Origin: Oscillospiraceae bacterium
GTDB lineage: Bacteria > Bacillota_A > Clostridia > Oscillospirales > Ruminococcaceae
Direction of reading: 5' to 3'
NCBI GenBank assembly: GCA_017523995.1
Contig: JAFWUX010000224.1
Location: forward strand, 1 to 38,589
DNA: 38,589 nucleotides
Position 1 is the stretch's first letter. Each line of letters begins with the position of its first letter. Both the position numbers and the translations under genes were made by a program. The notes below the pieces were generated by a model. The model saw only the letters and a program-made list of their open reading frames with translations, was not told the DNA's origin and made no database searches. Shown in pieces: positions 31,704 through 38,589 of the stretch.

Positions 31704-32405
31704 ATGGCAGCAGTTGAATTCAAGGATGTTGTGAAGACCTACGGCAAGGGCGAGGGTATGCAGACCGCGGTTGACCATGTCAGCTTTACGATTGAGCAGG
31801 GCGAGTTTGTTGTGATTCTCGGGCAGTCGGGCGCGGGCAAATCGACCGTGCTGAATATGCTCGGCGGCATGGACGTTCCGACATCGGGAAAGGTGATCGT
31901 AGAGGGGCAGGAGATTTCCAAACTCAATGACCGGCAGCTTTCGCAGTACCGTGCGGATCAGATCGGGTTTATCTTCCAGTTTTACAATCTGCTCCCGGGG
32001 CTGACCGCATATGAAAATGTCGCGCTCGTGCGTGATATCAAGAAAAACGCGCTCAGTGCCGATCAGATGCTCGAGCAGGTTGGGCTTGCAGATCAGAAGC
32101 ACAAGTTCCCCGCGCAGATGTCCGGCGGACAGCAGCAGCGTGTCTCGATTGCGCGCGCACTTGCGAAGAATCCGAAGATCATCCTCGGCGATGAACCGAC
32201 CGGTGCGCTGGATTCCGAGACAGGCAAGCTCGTAATCGACCTGCTGCAGAAGCTCTCCACCGAGCAGAAGCACACAGTCATCCTTGTGACACACAATGCG
32301 GACATTGCGAAATGCGCCAATCGGATCATTCACATGCGCAACGGCAAGATCAAGTCGATCAAGACAAATGAGACGCCGCTTTCCGTGAATGACATCGAAT
32401 GGTAA
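31704..32405 (+). CDS. ABC transporter ATP-binding protein (MacB/LolD type)
   Basis: A 233-residue ATPase with Walker A GQSGAGKST, Q-loop FIFQFYNLLPGLTAYENV, signature SGGQQQRVSIARAL, Walker B IILGDEPTGALD and H-loop VTHNADIA. The FQFYNLLP and GALD forms mark the MacB/LolD/BceA branch, which works with FtsX-type permeases by mechanotransmission. ATG at 31704 fits the AGGG site better (9 bases) than the ATG at 31698. It is 12 bases before the permease gene. Confidence 0.93.
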   Translation: MAAVEFKDVVKTYGKGEGMQTAVDHVSFTIEQGEFVVILGQSGAGKSTVLNMLGGMDVPTSGKVIVEGQEISKLNDRQLSQYRADQIGFIFQFYNLLPGLTAYENVALVRDIKKNALSADQMLEQVGLADQKHKFPAQMSGGQQQRVSIARALAKNPKIILGDEPTGALDSETGKLVIDLLQKLSTEQKHTVILVTHNADIAKCANRIIHMRNGKIKSIKTNETPLSVNDIEW

Positions 32406-32417
32406 GGAGAAACTGAC

Positions 32418-34715
32418 ATGCTTTGGAAAAAAATGCTTCGGGATATGCGCTCGAATTTTGCGCAGTTTTTCTCGATTCTGATTCTCTCGCTGATTGCGAT
32501 GTGGTGCTATACGGGCTTTCAGGCGAATGTCATCGGCGGCAGAAGAGCCGGTGCTGACTTTGAGCGCGAAACCAATTTTGCGGACGGCTGGATCTACGGC
32601 AAATCCTTTGACGGCAGAGATGCAAAGAAAATCCGCGGATTATCTGCGGTTTACGATGTACAGCTCCGGACGCATGTGCTCGGCAAGGCGGACGAAAAAT
32701 ATCACACGGCGGAAATCTACTGCTACTTCCAGCACGATGCTGTTGTCACCAAGCCCTATGTGATGTCCGGCAAGCCGTTCGATCCGGCGGATACGGAAGG
32801 CGTCTGGCTCTTTTACCGCTTTGCAAATGCATGGGGACTGAAGGTCGGCGATGAATTTACCGTTCACGCGCTCGGTCAGGATTTCACCAAGACCATCCGC
32901 GGACTCGTGGTCACGCCGGAGTATGAATACGCCTGCGCGTCCTCGGATACCGATGCGGATTATCACAACATCGGATTTGTGTATCTCTCGCAGCGTATGC
33001 TGCCGGAGGAGCTGCAGATCAACAATGAGATCGTGTTTACCTGCTCAGGCAATCCGCTGCGGCTGGAAAAGCAGATTTCGGAGGCGCTTGAAGGCGACTA
33101 TGCATTCCTCGGCGACCGCAAGAGCATCGACGGCTACAACCGCCTGACCGATGAGCTCAATCAGCATGACAGCTTTTCTTATATCTTTTCGTTTGTGTTC
33201 GTCGCGATTGCGCTGCTTGTTATCATCACAACTATGAAGCGCATGATCGCGCAGCAGCGGACGCAGATCGGCACACTGAATGCGCTCGGCATGAAGCGGC
33301 ATAAGATCATGCTGCATTATCTCAGTTTCAGCTTTGTGATCTCGGCGATCGGCTGTGCGCTCGGCATCGTCCTCGGGCTTGCGACCTTCGGCAAGCTCAT
33401 GGTTAAGATGTTCGCAGGGGAGTATTACTCGGTGCCGCGCTGGTCTCCCGGCTATGACAACAAGAGCATCTGGCTTGCCGTCTTGATTGTCCTGATCTGC
33501 ACCGGTGCATCGTATTTCAGCTGCAAGCAGATTCTGAAAATCCACCCCTCAGAGGCGCTGCGGCCGGCGGCGGCACCTTCGGCAAAGCCCTGCATCTTTG
33601 AGAAGCTGCCGTTCTGGAAGCATCTCGGGTTCAACACGCGCTATAATCTCCGCGACGTATCCAGATCGAAAATGCGCGCATTCATGGGCGTTTTCGGCAC
33701 CTGCATGGGCATGATGATCATGACGCTCGGACTCGGCGCCTATGACACCGTGGGATATGTCAAAAACTGGTATTTCAACGATATCCAGAACTATGAATAT
33801 CAAGTGCTGCTCAAGGATAACAGCACGCTCGAGGAGGCGGAAACGCTGGAATCCGATCTCGGCGGCGAGCTGGTCTCGATTGCGATGATCTCGGTTGCTG
33901 CGGATAAACATCCCGTCTCGGATGACATCATCTCCTGCAAGCTCTCGGTCACGGAGGGCAAGGAGCTGTTCCGTGTTTCGGATGTCGATCTCCATGTGCA
34001 GCCGATCGAAAAAGGCACGGTTGCGCTGACGATGAAACAGGCGAGAAAGCTCGGACTGAAAAAGGGCGACAAGGTCTACTGGAAACCGGTAGACGGTGAC
34101 GAGTGGATCGAGAGCAAAATCGGACTGATCTCGCGGCATCCCTCAGTGACGGGCATCACAATGCTGCGTGAGGACTATGAGGCAAAGGGCTTCGACTTCA
34201 AACCGATGATGCTGGTCTCGAAAAACGATTGCAGCAAAGCGAAGGACAGGGATTATGTCTCCGCGGTTCACAGCATGACCGATCTGAAAGCCGCATTTGA
34301 CAAGACCATGGAAATCATGAATGTGCTGGTGTACTTCATGGTGTTCTTCTCGGCGCTGCTGATTGTGGTGGTGCTCTACAACTCCGGCAATCTCTCGTTC
34401 AATGAGCGCGAAAAGGAATTTGCAACGCTCAAGGTGCTCGGATTCAAGAGCAGCGCGATCCGGCGGCTGCTTTCGACGCAGAATCTCTGGCTCTCGATCC
34501 TCGGCGTGATCTGCGGTATGCCGCTCGGCAGAGTCCCGCTGCAGGCGATGATGGATTCCAACGGCGATGCAATCGACTGGCCGTGCTTCATCAAGCCGGT
34601 GACCTACGGAGTCGCGGCGGCGTTTGTTATGCTGGTCTCGGTGCTCGTGGGATTCATGTTCTCGCGCCGCATCAAGCGCATTGATATGGTCGAAGTGCTC
34701 AAGGGCATGGAATAA
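32418..34715 (+). CDS. Large FtsX-like ABC permease
   Basis: A 765-residue membrane protein with two FtsX cores: helices around YIFSFVFVAIALLVIITTMKRMIAQQRTQIGTLNALGMKRHKI, and around MNVLVYFMVFFSALLIVVVLYNSGNLSFNEREKEFATLKVLGFKSSAIRR. There is one N-terminal helix (about 14-34) and two big extracytoplasmic regions (about 40-250 and 460-630). NALGMKR and KVLGFKS are the conserved coupling-helix motifs. Such pumps move lipids, peptides or antibiotics, or sense them; the cargo here is unknown. AAGGAG precedes the ATG. Confidence 0.9.
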   Translation: MLWKKMLRDMRSNFAQFFSILILSLIAMWCYTGFQANVIGGRRAGADFERETNFADGWIYGKSFDGRDAKKIRGLSAVYDVQLRTHVLGKADEKYHTAEIYCYFQHDAVVTKPYVMSGKPFDPADTEGVWLFYRFANAWGLKVGDEFTVHALGQDFTKTIRGLVVTPEYEYACASSDTDADYHNIGFVYLSQRMLPEELQINNEIVFTCSGNPLRLEKQISEALEGDYAFLGDRKSIDGYNRLTDELNQHDSFSYIFSFVFVAIALLVIITTMKRMIAQQRTQIGTLNALGMKRHKIMLHYLSFSFVISAIGCALGIVLGLATFGKLMVKMFAGEYYSVPRWSPGYDNKSIWLAVLIVLICTGASYFSCKQILKIHPSEALRPAAAPSAKPCIFEKLPFWKHLGFNTRYNLRDVSRSKMRAFMGVFGTCMGMMIMTLGLGAYDTVGYVKNWYFNDIQNYEYQVLLKDNSTLEEAETLESDLGGELVSIAMISVAADKHPVSDDIISCKLSVTEGKELFRVSDVDLHVQPIEKGTVALTMKQARKLGLKKGDKVYWKPVDGDEWIESKIGLISRHPSVTGITMLREDYEAKGFDFKPMMLVSKNDCSKAKDRDYVSAVHSMTDLKAAFDKTMEIMNVLVYFMVFFSALLIVVVLYNSGNLSFNEREKEFATLKVLGFKSSAIRRLLSTQNLWLSILGVICGMPLGRVPLQAMMDSNGDAIDWPCFIKPVTYGVAAAFVMLVSVLVGFMFSRRIKRIDMVEVLKGME

Positions 34716-34735
34716 AAAGCAAAGGAGGATTTTTC

Positions 34736-35383
34736 ATGAACAGCAATCAGTATAAGGAGCTGTCTGTCCGCGAATTCACAAAGGCGGCTTCGATCTACGA
34801 ATCTGACCATGCAGGTGTGTACAACATCTGCAAGAAGGACTATCCTGATATCCTTGCGGAGCTCGAAAAGGAACCGTTTACCGATCTGCTGGACTGCGGC
34901 TGCGGCACTGCACCGATGCTCACGCTGCTCAGCGAAAAATATCCGGAAAAGCATTACACCGGCATTGACCTGACCCCGAAAATGATCGAGGTCGCAAAGG
35001 CAAAAAATCTGCCGAATGTGGAGCTGGTTGTCGGGGACTGCGAGCATCTTCCGTTTCACGAGAACTCCTTTGATGCGGTGATCTGCTCGATGAGCTTTCA
35101 CCACTATCCGAATGTGCAGGACTTTTTCAACAGTGTTCATCTGGTTCTGCGGCCGGGCGGGCGTCTGATCCTGCGCGATATGTCGATGAAATCCGGGGCG
35201 GTCCGCTGGATCTGCAACAATATTGAAATGCCGCTTGCACATCTGGTCGGGCACGGCGATGTGCGCATCTACAGCCGTGAGGAGGTGCAGCGCTTCTGCC
35301 GCGGTGCAGGGCTGTATATGGAGCGTTTCGAGTACCGCAGAGGATTCCGCCTGCATTGTGTGGCGCGCAAGCCGAAAGTCTAA
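34736..35383 (+). CDS. Class I SAM-dependent methyltransferase (UbiE-like)
   Basis: A 215-residue soluble methyltransferase: motif I LLDCGCGTAPML, YTGIDLTPKMIEVAKAKNLPNV, VVGDCEHLPFHENSFDAVICSMSFHHYPN, and LRPGGRLILRDM. It ends with a small mixed tail (SREEVQRFCRGAGLYMERFEYRRGF). The DCGCGT and SMSFHHYPN motifs resemble menaquinone/UbiE-type methyltransferases, but the substrate is not known. AAAGGAGG precedes the ATG, 20 bases after the FtsX gene. It is the fourth and last gene of this operon, before a strong terminator. Confidence 0.87.
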   Translation: MNSNQYKELSVREFTKAASIYESDHAGVYNICKKDYPDILAELEKEPFTDLLDCGCGTAPMLTLLSEKYPEKHYTGIDLTPKMIEVAKAKNLPNVELVVGDCEHLPFHENSFDAVICSMSFHHYPNVQDFFNSVHLVLRPGGRLILRDMSMKSGAVRWICNNIEMPLAHLVGHGDVRIYSREEVQRFCRGAGLYMERFEYRRGFRLHCVARKPKV

Positions 35384-35392
35384 TCCGAAGAA

Positions 35393-35432
35393 AGCCGCTG
35401 AGATGTACACACATTTCAGCGGCTGTTTTTTT
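35393..35432 (+). terminator. Terminator of the methyltransferase-ABC operon
   Basis: AGCCGCTGAGATGT (35393-35406) pairs with ACATTTCAGCGGCT (35411-35424) with one G-U or mismatch and a 4-base loop, followed by TTTTTTT (35426-35432). Confidence 0.9.
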
Positions 35433-35548
35433 GTATATGCAGAATCCTGCTGCGCTTCTGAACACTTGTCCATTTGTCGGATATTGCGGTGAAAATGCGT
35501 TTTTTATACGGTTGAATCGCCAAATTTTGCGCTGTTAATCATTTTGAC

Positions 35549-35577
35549 TTGCACTTTTTGGCAGTCTGTGTTATACT
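35549..35577 (+). promoter_or_regulatory. Promoter of the second LRR-dockerin gene
   Basis: TTGCAC (35549-35554), a 17-base spacer, TATACT (35572-35577). The leader is about 37 bases, with AGAAAGGA as the ribosome site before the ATG at 35621. Confidence 0.75.
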
Positions 35578-35620
35578 AATACAGCATAATGATTCAATAT
35601 TATACAGAAAGGATAATTAT

Positions 35621-37666
35621 ATGAAACTGTATCACACGATTGCATTTGTGAGTGCGCTGTGTCTGGCATGCACCGGTGTGCCTGCGGCTGCACTTGCAGA
35701 ACCCGCAGCAGTCTATGCAGACGCCGCCGAAACAACGGATGTTTCCTGTTTCACCTATGTCAAAGAGGATGGCGGCATCAGCCTGACCGGTCTCGCGGGC
35801 AGTGCGCCGGAGGAGATTGTCATCCCCGCTGAGATCGAGGGGCTCCCTGTGACGAAAATCTGCAAGGAAGTGTTCTGGAAAAAGCAGGTCACCTCTGTGG
35901 TTGTGCCGGAAGGTGTCACAACCATCGAGCCCTATGCTTTTGCGCAGAACACGATGCTGAAATCCGTGGTACTGCCGGAAACGCTGACTGAATGCAGCCA
36001 TTTGTTTTATCGGTGCAGCGGTCTGGAATCCGTCACACTCCCGAAGAAGCTCGGGCATGTGCCGCGTTCGATGTTCAGCGGCTGCTCATCGCTCAAAAGC
36101 ATTGTGATTCCGGATGGCTACACCGCGATCGACTACTGCGCCTTTGAAGGCTGTACGGATCTTGCGGAGATTGAAATTCCGGCATCCGTGACAGAGTTTG
36201 AAGGTTATGCGTTCAGCGGAACAAAGTGGCTTGAAAACCGCATTGCGGAAAATCCGCTTGTGATTGTGAACAATGTTCTGGTGGATGCATCAGAGACTGA
36301 GGGCGCCGTGACAATTCCGGATACTGTCACAACCATCGCGGAATGCGCGTTCATCAACAATGGCGCGGTGACATCGCTGACCATTCCGGCTTCGGTAAAA
36401 CGGATTGGCAATCACGCACTGGATAACTGCATAGCACTCACTGCGCTGACGCTGCCGAACGAGCTTGAGGAAATCGGCGAATTTGCGTTTCAAAATCTGA
36501 TGATCACGGAAATCGCGATTCCGGATTCCGTAAAGACAATTGGCATCGGTGCATTCACAGGCTGTGCGCAGCTTGCATCCGTGACGATCCCTGCGGGCGT
36601 TGAGACAGTCCGGCAGGGTACCTTTGCTGGCTGTGTCGGGCTGCAATCGCTGACACTGAGCGAGGGCGTCAAAACGATCGAAGAATCTGCACTCAACGGC
36701 TGCATCGCGCTGGCGGAGATCAAGATTCCAAAGACCACTGTCAATTTTGGCGGCATGGTTTTCCAGAATACGCCGTGGCTTGCCGCGCAGAGGGCAAAGA
36801 ATCCGCTGGTTTGCGCCAACGGCGTGCTTGTGGACGGCATCACCGCCTCGGGTGATGTGACTGTGCCGGAGGGCGTTGCCAAAATCGGCGACTGTGCCTT
36901 CTATGAGAACAAGGCGCTGACTTCTGTGACGATTCCCGATGGCGTGACAGCGATCGGACCGCGTGCATTTGCACAGTGCGGTTCGCTTGAAACGGTGCAG
37001 TTCCCGAAGTCGCTGAAGTCCATCGGCTTTGATTCGTTCAATTATTGCACTGCACTGTATTCCGCAGTGATTCCGGACGGTGTTTCGGAGATCGGCATCA
37101 GTGCATTTTCCAATTGCAAGTTGCTGCGTTCTGTCCGGATCCCGAGTGCGCTGGAAGTCATTGAAAAGACGACATTCCAGTTCTGCAGTGCGCTGACCAG
37201 AGTCACCGTGCCGGAAAACGTCAAACAGATCGACGAATCAGCATTTGCGAACTGCGGGCAGCTCGAAGCAATTTACATTGAGAACACGAAGTGTGAGATC
37301 GCCGATTCTGCGAAGACCATCTCCGGCGTTGAGGACAAATATACCGGCAGAATCTATGGCTATGCGGGTTCGACTGCTGAGCAGTACGCGAAGAAATATG
37401 AGCGGGATTTTGTTTCGCTCGGTACGCCCGGTCAGCCGCTGCCGCCGTTCTGGGGCGATGTCAATCTCGATGATTACGTCGATGTTTCCGATGTCGTGCT
37501 GATCTGCCGCTTTGCCGCAGAGGATTCGGATGTCCGAATCAATGCGCAGGGCAGACTCAACGGCGATGTCAACGGCTCCGACGGACTGGATAAAGAAGAC
37601 GGCATCAAGATTCTCCGCTATATCGCGCAATATATTACAAAAGACGAGCTTGCACCGAAAACCTGA
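35621..37666 (+). CDS. Secreted BspA-like LRR_5 protein with C-terminal dockerin
   Basis: A 681-residue secreted protein with a signal peptide (about 1-26, AALA-EPAA) and a long run of LRR_5 repeats (about 75-590; for example LTSVTIPDGVTAIGPRAFAQCGSLETV). Two longer blocks recur 183 codons apart, each opening with the motif (T)xWLxxxxxxNPLVxxNxVLVD (Trp at residues 203 and 386). The dockerin is at about 612-675 (GDVNLDDYVDVSDVVLICRFAAED ... GDVNGSDGLDKEDGIKILRYIAQYI). No enzyme domain is seen. LRR_5 proteins of this type bind surfaces or other proteins; here it would be attached to the cellulosome. The ATG at 35621 is preceded by AGAAAGGA; an upstream ATG at 35549 lies within the promoter. 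Confidence 0.88.
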   Translation: MKLYHTIAFVSALCLACTGVPAAALAEPAAVYADAAETTDVSCFTYVKEDGGISLTGLAGSAPEEIVIPAEIEGLPVTKICKEVFWKKQVTSVVVPEGVTTIEPYAFAQNTMLKSVVLPETLTECSHLFYRCSGLESVTLPKKLGHVPRSMFSGCSSLKSIVIPDGYTAIDYCAFEGCTDLAEIEIPASVTEFEGYAFSGTKWLENRIAENPLVIVNNVLVDASETEGAVTIPDTVTTIAECAFINNGAVTSLTIPASVKRIGNHALDNCIALTALTLPNELEEIGEFAFQNLMITEIAIPDSVKTIGIGAFTGCAQLASVTIPAGVETVRQGTFAGCVGLQSLTLSEGVKTIEESALNGCIALAEIKIPKTTVNFGGMVFQNTPWLAAQRAKNPLVCANGVLVDGITASGDVTVPEGVAKIGDCAFYENKALTSVTIPDGVTAIGPRAFAQCGSLETVQFPKSLKSIGFDSFNYCTALYSAVIPDGVSEIGISAFSNCKLLRSVRIPSALEVIEKTTFQFCSALTRVTVPENVKQIDESAFANCGQLEAIYIENTKCEIADSAKTISGVEDKYTGRIYGYAGSTAEQYAKKYERDFVSLGTPGQPLPPFWGDVNLDDYVDVSDVVLICRFAAEDSDVRINAQGRLNGDVNGSDGLDKEDGIKILRYIAQYITKDELAPKT

Positions 37667-37672
37667 ATAATC

Positions 37673-37707
37673 AAAAGAGACACTGCCATATGCGGTGTCT
37701 CTTTTTT
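37673..37707 (+). terminator. Terminator of the second LRR-dockerin gene
   Basis: AAAAGAGACACTGC (37673-37686) pairs with GCGGTGTCTCTTTT (37692-37705) with one G-U or mismatch and a 5-base loop, followed by more Ts. Confidence 0.88.
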
Positions 37708-37951
37708 TCGCCGAAATATTTGAACCGGTTTATTCTGCTTTTATACAAATTATAATAATTTTGTCAAAAATTGCGATTTGTAATAATTTAAGTGTAGCGG
37801 GAAAGGTAAGCATTTTTGACGAAAATACGTGTGTTTTAGCGAAAACCGTGATCCGTGCAAATGTTGTGCGCGGGAACCGTCCGGATGGTACAACTTCGCA
37901 ATATTGAACTAGATTGTTTGCGGCGAATGTGTTATAGTAAAGACAGTACAG

Positions 37952-38072
37952 AACAAATCCGCAAGGATCGTGTTGCGGATTTGTTTGGTTACATCCTTTC
38001 TCACTACAACCGGATTTCCGGTCAATCGGAACAAAATCCCTGCGGTGACCCTCTCCGGCCGCAGGGATTTTG
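37952..38072 (+). ncRNA. Candidate small structured RNA, three hairpins
   Basis: Three stems stand in a row: AACAAATCCGCAA (37952-37964) with TTGCGGATTTGTT (37973-37985), 13 bp; ACCGG (38009-38013) with CCGGT (38018-38022); CAAAATCCCTGCGG (38032-38045) with CCGCAGGGATTTTG (38059-38072), 14 bp. TATAGT (37933-37938) is a possible -10 just upstream without a good -35. A fuller promoter, TTGTCA-17-TAATTT, lies at 37761-37789. The 483-base gap 37667-38149 holds no convincing ORF; the strand of the RNA is uncertain, and these may be no more than stacked terminators. Confidence 0.3.
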
Positions 38073-38105
38073 CTGCGCTGATAAAAGGTGTCCGCAATAT
38101 AAAAC

Positions 38106-38144
38106 AAACAGCCGCCCCGATCGTGTTGATCGGAGCGGTTGTTT
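38106..38144 (-). terminator. Terminator of the Thr-rich dockerin gene
   Basis: The arms 38106-38122 and 38128-38144 pair with one mismatch and one G-U (CCGCCCCGATC with GATCGGAGCGG at the core), followed on the minus strand by a TGTTTGTTTTATA tail. It starts 5 bases past the stop of the gene at 38150. Confidence 0.85.
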
Positions 38145-38149
38145 TGCTT

Positions 38150-38589
38150 TTAGCGGATGCCGCCGAGAATCTGCTCCCATGTGAGCGAGCGCTTGGAAAC
38201 GTGGTTCGCGACATAGTACAGCAGGATGAACTGTGCGTCATCAACGGACACAGTGCCGTCCTCATTGACGTCCGCAGCTTTTTTCTGCACATCGGTCAGA
38301 CCGGAATCTCTGCCTGCCATCGAGGCGGTGTAGGCGCGCAGTGTGCGCTGTGCGTCCTCGAGGATGACGATACCGTCGCTGTCCGCATCGCCCTTGAGGA
38401 CGGTTTCGGTCTGAACGGGCGTTGTTGTGGTTTCAGTGGTAGTTGTGGTAGATGTTGTGGTAGTGGTGGATGTTGTGGTAGTGGTGGATGTTGTGGTAGT
38501 GGTGGATGTTGTGGTAGTGGTGGATGTTGTGGTAGTGGTGGATGTTGTGGTAGTGGTGGATGTTGTGGTAGTGGTGGATGTTGTGGTAG
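38150..38589 (-). CDS. C-terminus of a cellulosomal protein: Thr-rich linker and dockerin (partial)
   Basis: Only the last about 146 residues are in the window; the N-terminus lies beyond 38589. Translating the minus strand gives a long Thr/Ser linker (repeats of TTTSTT), TETTTTPVQTETVLKG, and a type I dockerin with two Ca loops, DADSDGIVILEDAQRTLRAY and DVNEDGTVSVDDAQFILLYYV. The product ends SLTWEQILGGIR, a C-terminal extension. Such linker-dockerin ends are usual in Ruminococcus glycoside hydrolases, so the missing part is probably an enzyme or binding module. The dockerin resembles that of the protein at 14179-16257 more than that at 35621-37666. The stop is TAA (TTA at 38150-38152 on the plus strand). 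Confidence 0.85.
   Translation of the reverse strand, partial: TTTSTTTTTSTTTTTSTTTTTSTTTTTSTTTTTSTTTTTSTTTTTSTTTTTETTTTPVQTETVLKGDADSDGIVILEDAQRTLRAYTASMAGRDSGLTDVQKKAADVNEDGTVSVDDAQFILLYYVANHVSKRSLTWEQILGGIR
38451..38589 (-). repeat. 18-bp tandem repeat encoding a Thr-rich linker
   Basis: At least 7 full perfect copies of an 18-base unit (plus-strand GATGTTGTGGTAGTGGTG) plus a 13-base partial copy run to the end of the window. Each copy encodes 6 residues (Thr x5, Ser x1). Perfect identity between copies indicates recent expansion or slippage; the true copy number is unknown because the window ends inside it. Confidence 0.95.

Noticed and set aside
37695..37907. Plus-strand 70-codon frame after the LRR-dockerin terminator
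   Set aside because: It starts inside the T-run of the terminator, has no ribosome site, and its composition follows the AT-rich DNA.
38451..38589. CRISPR-like regular repeats
   Set aside because: The 18-bp units are contiguous without spacers and are read in frame as Thr/Ser codons, so it is a coding tandem repeat.

Overview
The window looks like chromosomal DNA of a fibre-degrading, Ruminococcus-like member of the Oscillospiraceae (Bacillota). The reasons are: three proteins with C-terminal type I dockerins, the mark of a cellulosome; BspA-type leucine-rich surface proteins; a GH3 / xylose isomerase / ABC sugar uptake locus; a spoIIAA-spoIIAB-sigF operon; a proofreading-degenerate DNA polymerase I; moderately GC-rich coding DNA; and frequent TTG and GTG starts after strong AGGAGG-type ribosome sites. 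Genus is an inference. No plasmid, phage, insertion sequence, CRISPR, tRNA or rRNA was recognised.

Layout. 1-197: a folded-looking element (19-98) and a terminator. 198-1116 (minus): LytTR regulator plus DUF3021 membrane protein. 1325-2885: phosphodiester-glycosidase-like surface protein overlapping a small membrane protein. 2974-3873 (minus): AraC regulator A. 4196-6227 (minus): two COG0523-type GTPases, one with a His/acid metal-binding insert and one with a DUF1980-like tail. 6326-9860 (minus): rimI, polA and an unknown gene. 10020-11521: the overlapping forespore sigma operon. 11729-14118: citrate synthase from a strong promoter, then a ComEC-like metallo-beta-lactamase protein. 14179-16257 (minus): secreted LRR/Cys-repeat/dockerin protein. 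16582-20767: a two-gene acyl-CoA-dehydratase-type (double-cubane-like) ATP-driven reductase. 20819-21253: unknown protein. 21619-22500 (minus): AraC regulator B, a close paralogue of A.

22732-30558 is the main carbohydrate locus: DUF4380 protein, cytosolic GH3 beta-xylosidase/glucosidase, xylose isomerase, lipoprotein binding protein and two permeases, running divergently from AraC B. Imported xylo-oligosaccharides would be cut by GH3 and the xylose isomerised; no xylulokinase and no ABC ATPase is present. The promoter of the first gene has a good -10, no -35, and two CGCAA direct repeats exactly 21 bp apart, the geometry of an AraC-family activator.

30857-35383 is a four-gene operon (membrane-anchored methyltransferase, MacB-like ATPase, large FtsX permease, second methyltransferase) with a 13-bp palindrome at its promoter. 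35621-37666 is a second LRR-dockerin protein. 37667-38149 holds several hairpins that may form a small RNA. The window ends inside a minus-strand gene whose product ends in a Thr-rich 18-bp-repeat linker and a dockerin.
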